A stretch of DNA of 64,000 bases from Anisodus tanguticus. Taxonomy: Eukaryota; Streptophyta; Magnoliopsida; Solanales; Solanaceae. The position numbers and the translations under genes were made by a program. This document shows positions 11,921-23,541 of the stretch, one piece after another (position 1 is the first letter of the stretch; every line of letters starts with the position of its first letter). A model generated the notes under the pieces. That model searched no databases. It saw nothing but the letters and a program-made list of their open reading frames with translations, and was not told the origin of the DNA. The DNA lies in NCBI GenBank assembly GCA_034509755.1, contig CM067541.1, positions 56,989,556 to 57,053,555 of the forward strand, in the 5' to 3' direction.

Positions 11921-12560
11921 AGTAATTTCACAAATTCGTATAGACCAATAAAATCTCGATTCAGTACGATTGTACCAGTAATTTAATTTACTCTTAGCAT
12001 TTTCTGAAAGAGAAATGGTGAAGCTTATTAATAATGTATATTGTGAAAAAGAAATCTGTTGGTACGTAAATAATTTAGTATTGCTTTGAAGTGATATATT
12101 ATGTTGGAATATTTTATTTTTCTAACAGTCAATACTTCCGATTCTACTCCCTTCAACTTATTCGTCAGCTACTAGTTGCATTGCAGGATAAGAAAGTTGA
12201 TGAATATTGATTCTGATTGTGACTAAAAGGATTAGGCGTTCTTTTTGGACCATCGAATTTTCAGAATAAAAAAAATACAGAGAGATGCCATAATGAAACA
12301 AAACAAAAGCTATGGTCAGACACATCACACATAACTCGTGAGAGCACTTTTTGTCTCTCCTTTTTTTTGGGGTTTTTTTTTTTACATTTTATTTGGCAAT
12401 TAGAACTATTTGCTGATAACAAATTAACAATGGCCGTTTCTCAACCCTTAGAAGTTCCAGTACGGTGTAGCAACTTGCTGGATCGACGGCCTTTTGTTGG
12501 GCTTTTGGGTCGGCCCAACCATTTAGTTTAGGGGAAAGAACGTCTATGCCCTCTCAAATC
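11921..12560. other. Upstream region of the RING-H2 gene
   Basis: AT-rich non-coding sequence, expected to hold the minus-strand promoter and leader. No clear TATA box or other gene could be fixed by eye. Confidence 0.45.
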
Positions 12561-12631
12561 AAATTAATTATCCGACCATTACTCTATTACTTTCATATCT
12601 CCAGAAAAAATTGAAATTGTTTACCCGAAAT

Positions 12632-13150
12632 CCCCCCCCCCCATTATGATACCAACATGGTATATAAATATACTAAGATGATATCATGAAAGACTGTTTC
12701 AGTTCTTCTCTTAGTCCTCTATGATACCATCATAATATATAAATATACTAAGATGGTATCATGATGATCATGTTCATTTATTCAAAAAAGACGCAATTTT
12801 CTCGAAAAAAAAATTATGATATCATTGTCTTATATACATATATTGTTATGGTATCATGGAGGACTGCTTCAGTCCTTCAATGAGACACTCCTCAGGACCA
12901 TAATACCATCGTGGTAGATAAATAAATTGAGATGGTATCATGGAGGACTGCTTCAATCATTCTCTTAGTCCGCCATGACACCATTATGATATATAAATAT
13001 ACTGCGATGGTATCACGGAGGAAGGAGTTTGGGTGAGGGGGTATGTCGGGTAAATAGTTTTGGACGAGGGGGTACGACGAGTAATTAGTTTAGAAGAGAC
13101 ATGGGATGAGTAATTATTTTGTTTTGGGGGGTATTTCGATTAGTTTCCCG
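12632..13150. repeat. Hairpin-forming tandem array
   Basis: After an 11-C run (12632-12642) come about five diverged units starting near 12645, 12720, 12815, 12899 and 12973. Each holds GATACCAT and its inverse ATGGTATC on either side of a TATATAAATATACT-like core, so every unit can fold on itself. Several units continue with GGAGGACTGCTTCAGTC and TCTCTTAGTCC. On the right the array passes into G-rich sequence (GGGGGTATGTCGGGTAAATAG, then related copies to 13150) that is partly inverse to the left flank (TTACCCGAAATCCCC). No coding potential. Confidence 0.75.
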
Positions 13151-15365
13151 TTACTTTATCCATTACAATACGGCAAATATCCTCTTTTTACCCAATATAT
13201 TTATATAATCTCTCTACATTTTGTAATGTCTTAAAAGTATCACTATAAACAATAATAAGAGAGTGGGAGATGCTATATCAGGTAATTTTTTCTATTACAA
13301 ATCCTCAGATAACTAATTTTCAGTAGTACTATTCTAAGGCTTAAATTTTTAAAAGTAAAACTACAATAAATTGTATTAGAGATCATTCTTTGATAAAGAG
13401 CATGAAGTTCATTCTACTTGAACTAGTCTCGCTTTGTGTGTCAATGATGATAAGCCATTCATCTCTCATTCATATCGGTTTACTGTATAAATTATGTAAA
13501 TCTTGTAATATTATCTTTAAGTACTGGTACAATGTCGATGTCATTTTCGTTTAATGCCTTCTTCCATAATTTAATATCTAGCTCTTTCGTCATTAACTTA
13601 CAACTTACAAGTTTCTGAACTATCCAGAAGATATTCATAGCTAAATATGTCCTATTTTGAAGTTGGCAAAATTGATAGATTTTGAATGGAGAATGAAGAA
13701 AAAAACTCCGGAGATTGAATTATGTCAATTTAAAACTCCACAAGAAAATATGGAGTTTCAATCGGCAGAATTCAAACTCCATGTAAAATTCCTGGAGTTT
13801 GAAATCGGTCTCTATCATTTTCAAATGAAGAACATAAAGCTAGCTGAAAGGTCGTATTAACGAAACTGTCTATTTTTTAACTACATATTAAATGAGGGGA
13901 AAATTGAATAGTGGACCAAAAAATGATTATCACATGCCATTTTTACTATGTTTTGATAACTCAATGAGATATCAATGACACCTAAATAATCTATATAGGT
14001 ATCAGATATTTCCGACATTTGACATAATGAGTAAGATTGATTCGGATTCTCTCAATCCAATTGAACTTATTATGACATAAGACAATGTTTACTTCAATGT
14101 AAATAATATTTAATGTCTTAAAACTAATTGAAAACGCAAATTCACTACCCTCCTACTATAATTAATGAAACTTATTGACGATTCATACAAGTTTTGGTAA
14201 TCAAATAGTATGTCCTGATAATTAGAGTGTTCAATAGATACAAACGTTAGATAAAATCAAAATAAAAGTCGATGTCAATTCACTGGATCATTTGACTGAG
14301 TCATCATGATTAGTCTTTCAAAGTTACTTGCTTTTAAATACTTTTTTGCAGATCGACCTGCGTGTTTTTCGTTTGTGACAACTTTATTTTTATTGTTTTT
14401 TGTGAGAGAGAGTGTACTAAATTCCAATAAAATATTGTTGTTACTTGTTAAAGATAAGTTGTTAAGATTCTAGGGGCTCTTGACACTCGTGGTCGTTGCT
14501 TCTTGTTTAATTAATTTTCCAAACAAATGAGAATATATTTTAAAAATACTAACAAACTTTTCAAAATACTTTCAAGCAACAAAATGTAGGTAATCTAGGA
14601 ATTTTTTTTTGGACATAGGTAATCCATCTTTGTAATCTTTATTATTAATTTCATTAACTCACTAATGTCGATTAGTGTTGACGTTATGTCTCCGATCGAG
14701 GAGCCATCGCTCGTGAATTAAGTGGATTCATCCCCAACAAATATGATGCACTGAAACGATGTGGATAATGTGGCGAATAATGTAAGAAAATGTTGATATA
14801 TAGATAGTCAGCATTGCCTTTTAACGAGGTTAAGACTTGACGAAAATACAAAATGTGGGTACTAGGAGAAATGTGTGTTAATATTGTGGATAATCAGCCA
14901 AATTTTATTTTATTACACCAAAGTTGTTATTTAAGTGTCATAAAAGTCATTAAGTTTACATGAAAGTCACTAAATTTCGTTAACTAAGTAAGTTATTAAA
15001 CTTTGTCCAAAAATCACATAAAGCCACTAGGAGAAAATAAAAGAGACATTTTGACGCTGGACATATTATAATTTCTATGTTACTTAGGCGACTTTTGCGC
15101 CATATTTAGACAATATTGATCGACTTCTCCTTACAAAATGGCTTAGTGACTTTTTGACACAAAAAATAAAAGTTGAGTGATCGATCATCCATGAAATTAC
15201 TCAACTATATATTTGGACAACTTAGGTAAAAAGAACTTTGATTTTTTTTCCATTCATTTCTTTTATTGAAACTTTCCAAAACTTTTAGGAAATATTACTA
15301 TTCACCTTGTTTAATCTTGTAAATACTTCTCTCATGTGATTTAATGAACTATCTATTAAAATTAA

Positions 15366-15665
15366 GAGTTAAGGGTCAAAGACACACCTTAAGTATCACC
15401 TTTTTTTGAGTTTCCTATCTGATTATCATGTCTGAGAGATTCCAACCTAAATTATCACCAACTAGTGAGAAAAATACACCTCAATTATCAGTTGTTAACT
15501 TTTCCCACCTAATAGTTGAGGTAGGAAAAGTGAACAATTGATAGTTGAGGTGTGTTTTGCTAACTAGTTGGTGATAGTTTAAGTAGGAAACTGTCACACC
15601 TATTAATTTATGTAGGAAACTAAAAAAAAAAGTGATACTCAATGTGTGTATTTGCCCCTTATCTC
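15366..15665. mobile_element. Foldback MITE with an empty site in copy B
   Basis: The ends GAGTTAAGGGTCAAAGACAC and the inverse of the right end (GAGATAAGGGGCAAATACAC) match, and the similarity continues inward over nearly half the element, so the whole 300 bp can fold into one long stem. Copy B lacks it and reads straight through at about 6885-6895, which shows an insertion after the duplication. The flanks TAAAATTAA and AAAAATCAA suggest an imperfect target duplication of about 9 bp, as in Mutator-like elements. Confidence 0.85.
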
Positions 15666-15867
15666 AAAAATCAACTATATTTATAATTTCATGATATAGT
15701 TATTTTGAACCCACGATCATGTCCTCACTTATTTATTTGTTTGGACAATTTGTAAAAGATGAGAAAAAATTAATTTGTTTACCTTATTATTCAAAAGGCG
15801 TAACTTATAAGAAATAAAGTTTATTGCATGACATGCTGCCCAAGAGAAAAAATCATGTTTCAGTCTG

Positions 15868-15876
15868 TATATAAAG
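15868..15876 (+). promoter_or_regulatory. TATA box of the bZIP pseudogene
   Basis: TATATAAAG lies at the same place as the TATA box of the intact gene in copy B, about 200 bp before the pseudogene ATG. Confidence 0.5.
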
Positions 15877-16064
15877 ATAACACTCTAACATTGTAACTTC
15901 ACACAAAATCTAAAGAAACATTCTTTAATTAGAGGTATTATTAGTTTATGCACCTCATAAATCACTTTCTTTATTAATTTTCTTTCTTTTTCTGCTAATT
16001 GTTTTTCTTTTTTGGGTTTTTTCATTCATTGTCTTGGTTTTTCAAGAAAATTCATTGAAAGAAA

Positions 16065-16235
16065 AATGATTAACAAATGTAAAAGATCTTAGCCTGATTT
16101 GGATTTGTTCCTTAAAACTGTAGCTGATCAAGAGGAACCAAGTAATAAGGTTCTAACCCTTGATGAAGCAATGAATTCTTGAACTGAAGTATGTTAATGT
16201 AGATCCAATGTGGATTAGAAGAAGCTCAGAAAGTT
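16065..16235 (+). pseudogene. bZIP-like pseudogene (exon 1 only)
   Basis: The sequence aligns with exon 1 of the bZIP gene at 7268-7434. The matching ATG is kept, but the ninth codon is TAG where the intact gene has the AAG of KRSKPD. Further indels break the frame around the SNKVLTLDEAMN-like part. Only exon 1 and about two intron repeat units are present; exons 2-4, with the basic region and zipper, are missing because copy C ends at 16582. It cannot make a bZIP protein. The promoter-like region is kept, so a non-coding transcript is possible but unproven. Confidence 0.9.
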
Positions 16236-16582
16236 ATATATAATTCTTTTTTACGTTGACGTCATTTTAAAAATGTGACTTTTTTATTGACGTTTGGAAT
16301 TTTCGATGAACGTTAAAACGATTTTTAACAAGCCAATTTTTAACAGATTTAATCAGAAATTCGTGTTTTTTCTAATTGTGTGGTAAATAATATTTTTGTT
16401 CTTATAAGGTTATAGTATATGTTAAGACTAGATAATTCTTTTTTCGTTGATACAACTTTTAAAATGTAAATTTATGACTGACGTTTGGAATTTCCGATGA
16501 AAAGTTCGTCGAAAACGTTTCAACAAGCCTAACTTTCAACATATTCCATCGGGAATTCATGTTTTTTCTAGTTATGTGATAA

Positions 16583-18364
16583 TAAGATCAAGCCATTAAC
16601 AGTAAATTGAAAAGTTCAAAATTAAATTATTTCTCTATATAAATAAATATTACTCTTTTTATAAACTAAAAAGAAAAATATATTACATAAAAGAGACCGA
16701 AGGAGTAACTTTTTTTCATTTTTTTTTAAAAACAATAGCCATTGGAAGAAAGATGACTTGGCTCACTTATACAATTAAATTAATAAGGATGGTAAAATTA
16801 GCCGATGAAAATATGAACTGGACAACGTATTCATGTTTAGCGGGACATTTGTTTAGCGGGTTAATGTCCCGCGTATTTACTAACTCAACATGTCTTGATC
16901 CACCAAAATTTAACCAATCTAAAATTTGAGTTGATTTAGGCTAAATATGTAGTTCAAATTGACATATGAAAAAACTTGTTAAAATAATTAAATAAGCGTA
17001 ATTTTTTTAATATTTGATGTTTTATACACCTACAATAAAAAAGAAGAAAAGATTTATTGATTTTATTTGGTAATTAAATAAATTATTTAAAAAATGGTAA
17101 AAATAGAATGAATTGAGCTATGATCAATGTTTAACGCATCTTAACTCAGCCTATCTTACCTCAATTAACTTTGAATAACTTTAAATAATAACCCATTTAT
17201 TAAATCGAAAATTTTAACCCGCTTAAATTCAATCTCAATTACCCATTTCCCAGACCCACATTAACAACCAGATCGTGTTCCTAGTTTAAACCGTGCAATA
17301 CAAAAAGTGGACCCTCGACCATGCACATTTTGGACACGCGTCCTCAACATTGGGATGAAGCGCATGAAAAATGTAGTACTAAAGGCAAGCAAAGTTTGCT
17401 TCTTTTCAAAAAGAACTGTAAACAAAAAGACACATGCATTGTTGTATTATCGAATGGCACATAGATAAAGCAAACATATTGCCTAATCTTATAATCGTGA
17501 CCACCAATATACTAATCTACTAGTAATTTATCTGCTTCAATTTATATCACAATCATTTCATTTTCAGCGTTGGAAAATATTGATACTATTTCTTTAATAA
17601 TATTATCGTATGTAACTTTCACAAGTTTTTAGAAATTCGTATATCTGAATTTATTCAAATTTTAACTTCCATATAATATTTTCTTCATCAGATTAACCTT
17701 TTTATTGCAACTAATCAACGTGTCAAATTAACATGTTAAAGGTCGTATATAACCAACAACATTATATAAATTGAAGTAGAATATACGTAATGACTGGAAT
17801 TTGACAAATCGGTGTTATTACTTTGCAGATTTTATACAATTTTTGCTTTCAGGTGTTGCATCATTACAACAGAAAGTTGACAAATTACGGCTATAATCGA
17901 TAGTGTAAAGAATCTTCACATTTGATTTGTATAACCAATTAAAGTACACTTACTGTAGTATATGAATTTATTATAGCACCATTTTCAATATACCATATGC
18001 CACAAAATTAATGTCAACCGAGCTAAGGAGCAGCGCTACGGTTTAGCCGCTACAACATCAAAGATCATTAAGATGAAGGACGGTGAATGCGGCTAAAAGT
18101 TTTTGCTTCCAGTCAATAAAGATTAGTGGTAGGAGTAGTAATTACAATGAAGAGGAAATTATTCAGTATAATTAATGTAGACAGCTGCTTTTGAACCCAA
18201 AATGTTAGGGGGACTCGATAAGATACTTACTAGTAAGTGTTTATATCAAATCAACAAAGGTAAAACGCATGTTTTTCATACACACATTTATCACTTTAAC
18301 ATGAACTATGAAGTTAAATTGCTTGATCTGATATATACATCAAGTGCAAGTAGATTTGTATATG
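16583..18364. other. Non-coding region
   Basis: AT-rich sequence with repeat-like parts. The segment 16800-17260 has GCGGGTTAATGTCCCGC and later AACCCGCTTAAATTC-like blocks that resemble the ends of degenerate hAT-type elements, but I could not find matched ends. No gene supported. Confidence 0.4.
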
Positions 18365-19440
18365 TGATATTCTTTCAAAAGATGCTTTCACTATAAACTA
18401 TATGTTTCTCCTTTAAGCATAATTCTACAAATATAGTAGTAGTTGTTACTGCAACAAGGGAAAGACCACAACTCTAAGACTAGAAAGCTTTCGTCGGCTC
18501 TAGCTCTAAGCCTCTAACTGAATGTCTATAATTGGGACGGAAGACCATCCGATCTGAATAGTATTAACCAAAAGGAAGGTAAGTTCAGGCTTGTTACACA
18601 ATCCAATACCATAATGTTGCAAAAATATATTGACTAATGCAAATATATAGTTTTAGAGGACAATGGTGGATGGTTCGGGGGAATGGAAAAAAGAAGTGTT
18701 CCGGGGTTGAACTCTATATATATGTGCAAAAACAAGTATAAATAGAGTTAGATATTCATTATAGAACTCATTCCCCTAACTTGGAACCCACAATGTCTAA
18801 ATGATAAATTCACTACTGCAGAAGAGGTATTGGACTATAAAAGGAAGTTGGGCTGCCCAAACCGAACATTTTTGCTAACACATTCAATAATAAGGCCACA
18901 AGCAAAATCTATAATCAAGATACCAAAACTCAGAGCCAATCTAAATGAGTCAATGAGCAAGATTTGTTTGTAGTAATTATATTCATACTAACCAAATTTG
19001 TAAAAGAGATTTTATAAGAACTTCTTAACTTCATCATATTGTACCAATTAGGGACCTTTGATAAAGAATCAAGATCATGTATACGACTAAGCCACCAGCA
19101 CTAACAATTGTTAAACAGAGATATTACATATACAAATCAATACAACAACAACATACTCATAGTGGAGTCTGGAGAAGGTAGGATGTACGCAGACCTTACC
19201 TCTACCTTTGTGGGGTAGAGAAGTTGTTTTCGATAGACCATCGGCTAAACATATACAAATCAATACAACCAAAACAAAAAAGTGGATTCAAATCTATAGA
19301 TTTCCCCAAGTGTAACATTTCAATTCATACCTAATTAGCATGTATTATCCTACATAGTAGCAAAATTTCACTCAGTACTTTACAGAACTATGTCAAAAGC
19401 AAACAGCCCACAAAGAAAATCAACTTATCTCAATCCTTAA
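18365..19440. repeat. Copy D of the glutaredoxin 3' flank
   Basis: This block aligns in order with 21075-22170. Shared landmarks are GATGCTTTCACT..AAAC, ATGTTTCTCCTTTAAGCAT, AGCCAATCTAAATGAG, ATCATGTATACGACTAAGCC and TTTCACTCAGTACTTTACAG. Copy E runs into the glutaredoxin gene at 22380, but copy D ends before any matching gene. It looks like the remains of a tandem duplication that lost the gene or never included it. Confidence 0.85.
19147..19248 (-). mobile_element. TS-type SINE, minus orientation
   Basis: On the minus strand it reads from GGTCTATCGAAAACAAC through AGGTAAGGTCTGCGTACA to a TTG-repeat end, the TS SINE pattern of Solanaceae. A perfect direct repeat of about 21 bp (19126-19146 and 19249-19269, core ATATACAAATCAATACAA) flanks it. 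The insertion is absent from copy E at the matching place, so it came after the D/E duplication. Confidence 0.9.
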
Positions 19441-21074
19441 TAAGTGAGACGTGTTAAAATTTTATATTTTTTCTTTTAAAAAAAAAATATTTGGTCCCAT
19501 TGGCGATCCTAGCCAAAACCTCCTACTACCCTTGCATCTTCCTCTTCCCTAGACCCCTCCCCTTTGGTCTTCTCCCACAGAAAATTAGGAAATTAAACGA
19601 AAACACATTCCTCCTCTTTATTTCGATTTGATCATATCATCTCTTTTTTTTATAATTGGTTGCATAGAATCTCGTTGCCTTCTATCTTCAATGTCGGTGA
19701 TCCCTCTTTGAAGTTGCACCAAAGAGGGAATTAACACCTCTCTCTACTTTGGTGGGGCCAGGATTTGCAATAAAGGGTTCAAAATATAAAAATGTAAACA
19801 CACCAAGAAGTTAAAGGGTTCAATATCTACTATATATACATAAAAGATAATTTTAATCACATATAAATATAGTATAATTTTCCGCCGAAGAGGGTTCGGA
19901 TGAACCCTGGCCCCCGACCCGTCTTTCTAGTCTTCTTCCCCAAAACATTCCTCCCTTTTCGTCTTCTTCCCAGATTCCTCATCTGGTTAAACCTCGATCT
20001 CTTCATTTTCTGGCAAACATGCCCCTGCAAGTTTCGTATGGTGGCTATTTTAATAGTAATGTTTTCTTGATACATCTCTCTCCTAAAGTGTTATCCCCTA
20101 AGGGTGACTCCTTTATTGTGTTCTTCCCCAGGATCCCCTCCCCCTACATGTTTATAATTTTTTTGTTTTTTTAAGAAAGGATGAACATTTGTTTTGCATA
20201 TCCTCAATGACAGGAGATACTGATTTTAAACTAGAAAATTTGATACAAAGTTCCTATTGCTGAAATGTTTGGCAGAAATTTGACAAGGAAACTTATGCAC
20301 ACTTGAAAAAAGGAAATATCCACAATTTGCTAGATGCTGCTCGTTGACCGAAATGATCCATTCCTGCTACTTAAACTTGAGTTCTTTTCATTTTAATTTT
20401 GAGTGTTTATGGTGGTTGTCGACGGAGGAGGTATGGTGACAGGAAGGCGTTAATGGTTTTTGATCTTTTGTCTATGTGAGGCGGAGGAAAGGTTTGTGGG
20501 ATCTAGAGGTGTTTGGCTATGGCAAGAAAGGGGTGGTCAGCGGAGTGAGCTCCTGAAGAGGCGGGGCGACGACATTGGTAAAGTGCCTTTCTTTTCCTTT
20601 TTTTCAAGTTAATTACGAGTATCACTGTATTATCGGTGCGTTTCATAGACATGTTGAGAGTAAGTGTTCAAACACTTAAGAGGTGACGGTGATGTCCGGG
20701 CAATTTACACACCTCAACTATTTCATCAGTGACCTGTTACCCACCAACACATGTACCGGACATTCTGCCACTTAGACATATCGCATATGTGAAAAAATCA
20801 CCTAATAATTTTTATCTATGTTAGAAATTTGAATCGGAGACTTCAGAATGCTTAACTTCTCATTCGTGACTTGCAACCAGTTAGTATTATTTTACAATTT
20901 ACACACCCCCTGTGAAGGCAAAAATAATTAGGTAAGAGTATCTCAATGTTTTCAGTCAATTGTGATCCCGGCCAGCCCTTACTCTTCTTCCACTAAAGAA
21001 TTTCATTTGCGACAATGAAAGACAACCAGCACTTTAGTTTAACTACCCAAGTTTGAAGGTACCTGTCTGTATAC
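19441..21074. other. Non-coding region between copies D and E
   Basis: Mixed sequence without a supportable gene. A MITE-like element lies at 19752-19915. The minus-strand open frame at 19857-20075 overlaps it and is not credible. From 20640 to 20960 is another repeat-like stretch with ACACACCTCAACTAT-type sequence. Confidence 0.4.
19752..19915. mobile_element. MITE-like element
   Basis: The left GGTGGGGCCAGGATTTGC and the inverse of the right end (GGGGGCCAGGGTTCATCC) form short imperfect inverted ends around an AT-rich core with AAGGGTTCAA repeats. Confidence 0.4.
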
Positions 21075-22170
21075 TCTCTCAAACAATGCTTTCACTGTAA
21101 ACAATATGTTTCTCCTTTAAGCATAATTCTACAAAAATAGTCTTTACTGTAACATCTGAGAGACCATAATTCTCTAACAAGAAAGCTTTCATTGGCACTA
21201 GCTCTAACTAAACGTCTATAGTATCGTAACATTAAGCAAGCTAATTAGATAACCCAATATAAAATGTTACCAAAATAAATTAAACTAATACAAACAGATC
21301 AGGGAGACCATGACTCAGATCCAACAGAAGAAAAACAACTCTTTCTTTATAACCTTGGTATTTGGGTGAGCCAGCTTGCGCTCACCTCGACTAATTTCAT
21401 ATAGTACCTGCTAGCTTCCACTGGCACGGCACAAGTATGGAATAATCCTATCCATAAAGACTTGGACTATAGATGAAAAACAACTTTACATGAATTCATT
21501 TCATTTGCCTAAGCTTTGATGGCAAAGTTACATGTGCTAGCAAGGTAACAAATACCTGATGGCAAAGTTACATGTGCTAGCAAGGTAACAAATACCTGAT
21601 AGAATAATCAGTCATACGCAAACTGGTTCGAGCTTCATTGTTGGAAAAACTAAATAGAAATATTTACTAGTTTGGAAGGGGTCTAGGGCTATAGAGAGAG
21701 GGTGACCCTGCCCCAAAATTGCCAACAAATTCAACAGAATAGGTCACAAGCAAAGTCAATATTCAGTAAGCAGATTTCTAGCCAATCTAAATGAGGCAAT
21801 GAGCAAGATCCCATTGTCAATATATTTATGCAAACAAACTTCCAGAAATAGATTACAATAAAACTCAACTTTGTCGCAGATATACATATAGATCATGTAT
21901 ACGACTAAGCCACCAGGCACTAACATTCTGTTAAAACAGAGATGGTGTTACCCTAATCAATAACAATTTGCCAAGCACAACAAATTTGTAATTAAGCAAA
22001 CTCAAATAATAATAAAAAAAGGGTTAGAATCAAATTCATAAGACTTCGTCCAGGTGCAACATCATAACTACTATATCATGTTATCATCCTACATTTTAGT
22101 AACATTTCACTCAGTACCTTACAGAACTGTGTCAAATGAAAACACCCACAAATAAAAATCAAGCATTTTG
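21075..22170. repeat. Copy E of the duplicated flank, next to the glutaredoxin gene
   Basis: The partner of copy D, about 2.7 kb away. It ends about 210 bp before the glutaredoxin stop codon. It contains a private 40-bp tandem duplication (21518-21597) and lacks the SINE seen in copy D. Confidence 0.85.
21518..21597. repeat. Perfect 40-bp tandem duplication
   Basis: Two identical adjacent 40-bp units, each starting GATGGCAAAGTTACATGTGC, at 21518-21557 and 21558-21597. Confidence 0.95.
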
Positions 22171-22379
22171 CATCTAACCAAACTGCCTTCTTAAAATATA
22201 AACACACCCAATGCACCATTCCCCTCAAAAAACAAGAAGAGAAAGAGAGAGATTAATCTTACAAAAAACTTCTAATTAAAAATTAAAAAAGAACAAGAAA
22301 ATGAAGTGTATAAAGTTTTCCACCTTCAATTTCACTTTATACTTATCTGACTAGCCTAATTATAGAACTGCTAATCTAA

Positions 22380-23108
22380 TCAAAGTAGTGTAATTGGTGC
22401 ATAGTAACAAGAAGGGCACCTGATTAAACCATTCTCATTACAACCCGTACAAGTCCTAAATCCACTTTTCTCACTATAACACTTATGGCTTCCACTACAC
22501 TCATCACAGAGTACAAATCTATGTCCCACACACACTTCACACGTGCTAAAATCCGCCGGAATTAACCCTTCAACATACTTCTTCAGCTCACCGGCTTCAT
22601 GTAACTGTCGAATCTCCTCAGCCCCACCAATGTACTTCCCACCAATAAAAACTCTAGGCAAGGACAATTTCGTCTTTTTACCCAATATCATCTTTAGCTC
22701 TTCCATAAATCCAGCATCCATCGACACATCTCGTTCGTCCATCGAAACACGAAAGCTGCGTAGAATCGATCGAACGGCTTTGCAATCGTCGAATGTAGAA
22801 CGGATTACTCTTAAGCTAGTGAAGTAGATCACTATTTTTTTATCAGCTCCTGGGATTTGAATTAACGGGTCAGATTTACGGGTTAATTCGGGTTTGGGTT
22901 GTGAATCGGGTCGGGCTGTGAGGGCACGAAGGATGGCGGTAACACGACGGACACGGTGGAAGATGTTGGGTTTTTTGGTGGGAATGGGTGAGTTGGAATT
23001 TGAATCGTCTGAGAATAGGGTTTGGATGTCTTTGAAAGAAGGGCAAGAGAAATTAGGGGAGTTGTTATTGCGAACCCAAATCTTTGATTTGGGTCGAGTT
23101 ACCAACAT
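22380..23108 (-). CDS. Glutaredoxin domain-containing cysteine-rich protein
   Basis: A single-exon protein of 242 residues. Residues 1-88 are basic and Ser/Pro-rich. Residues 91-182 form a glutaredoxin-like fold: KIVIYFTSLR (91-100), LPRVFIGGKYIGG (150-162) and the helix EEIRQLHEAGEL. At the place of the usual CPYC/CGFS active site stands SLRVIRS, without cysteine, as in the plant glutaredoxin-like family with a Cys-rich tail. Residues 190-234 hold four CxxC pairs (CEVC, CDEC, CTGC, CPSC), expected to bind zinc or an iron-sulfur cluster. Thiol oxidoreductase activity is therefore doubtful; binding or scaffolding is more likely. The 3' flank is duplicated at 18365-19440. Start: the first ATG. 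An Au-type SINE lies about 270 bp upstream. Confidence 0.93.
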   Translation of the reverse strand: MLVTRPKSKIWVRNNNSPNFSCPSFKDIQTLFSDDSNSNSPIPTKKPNIFHRVRRVTAILRALTARPDSQPKPELTRKSDPLIQIPGADKKIVIYFTSLRVIRSTFDDCKAVRSILRSFRVSMDERDVSMDAGFMEELKMILGKKTKLSLPRVFIGGKYIGGAEEIRQLHEAGELKKYVEGLIPADFSTCEVCVGHRFVLCDECSGSHKCYSEKSGFRTCTGCNENGLIRCPSCYYAPITLL

Positions 23109-23377
23109 GGTTTTTGAGAGATCTAGAACTTAAAAACAATAAATTGAAACAACTTCCTACTATTTTTGGTTCGATTGGTTCAAAGCAATGGTGGAAAATT
23201 GAGAGAATATGGAAGAAAACTTAGTGTAAAAATGGTAGAGAGAAGATGGGGGTTTGGCGTGAGGGTTAAGGGATTGTAGAGAAGAAAGAAATAGGGAACG
23301 CGGTGAAGGTGCCAGGGTGCGTGGGGGTGACACCGTGACAGTGGCAAACAGAAAGGAAAAATTATATAAAAAATTAT

Positions 23378-23541
23378 TGGGTGTACTAAGCTCCCGCTGT
23401 GAGCAGAGTCCGGAGAATAGCCGGATAACAAGAGTACGCAGTCTTACCTTGCATTTCTATCAGATGTTGTTTACACGGCTTGAACTGTGACCTCCAAATC
23501 ACATGAACAACTTAACCAATTACTCTAAAACTGAAAAAAAA
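23378..23541 (+). mobile_element. Au-type SINE
   Basis: It reads GTGTACTAAGCTCCCGCTGT near the 5' end, then GTCCGGAGAATAGCCGG, GAGTACGCAGTCTTACC and a tRNA-like ACGGCTTGAACTGTGACC, the order of the Au SINE family. AAAAATTATATA-like repeats stand on both sides (23357 and 23550 areas), suggesting a target duplication. It lies upstream of the glutaredoxin gene. Confidence 0.75.

Larger units (their letters stand above)
13203..16582. repeat. Segmental duplication copy C (holds a bZIP pseudogene)
   Basis: The segment aligns with copy B from AATGTCTTAAAAGTATCACT-type sequence on the left to TTTTTTCTAGTTATGTGATA on the right. Differences are scattered substitutions and indels plus a 300-bp MITE insertion at 15366-15665. 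The open frame at 13657-13860 has no intact counterpart in copy B and is not taken as a gene. Confidence 0.9.

Noticed and set aside
13657..13860. 67-codon open frame in copy C
   Set aside because: The counterpart in copy B is broken; the sequence is a low-complexity GGAGTTT/AAACTCC repeat patch.
19857..20075. Basic minus-strand open frame of 72 codons
   Set aside because: It overlaps a MITE-like element and its Lys/Arg richness comes from a C/T-rich strand. No domain is seen.
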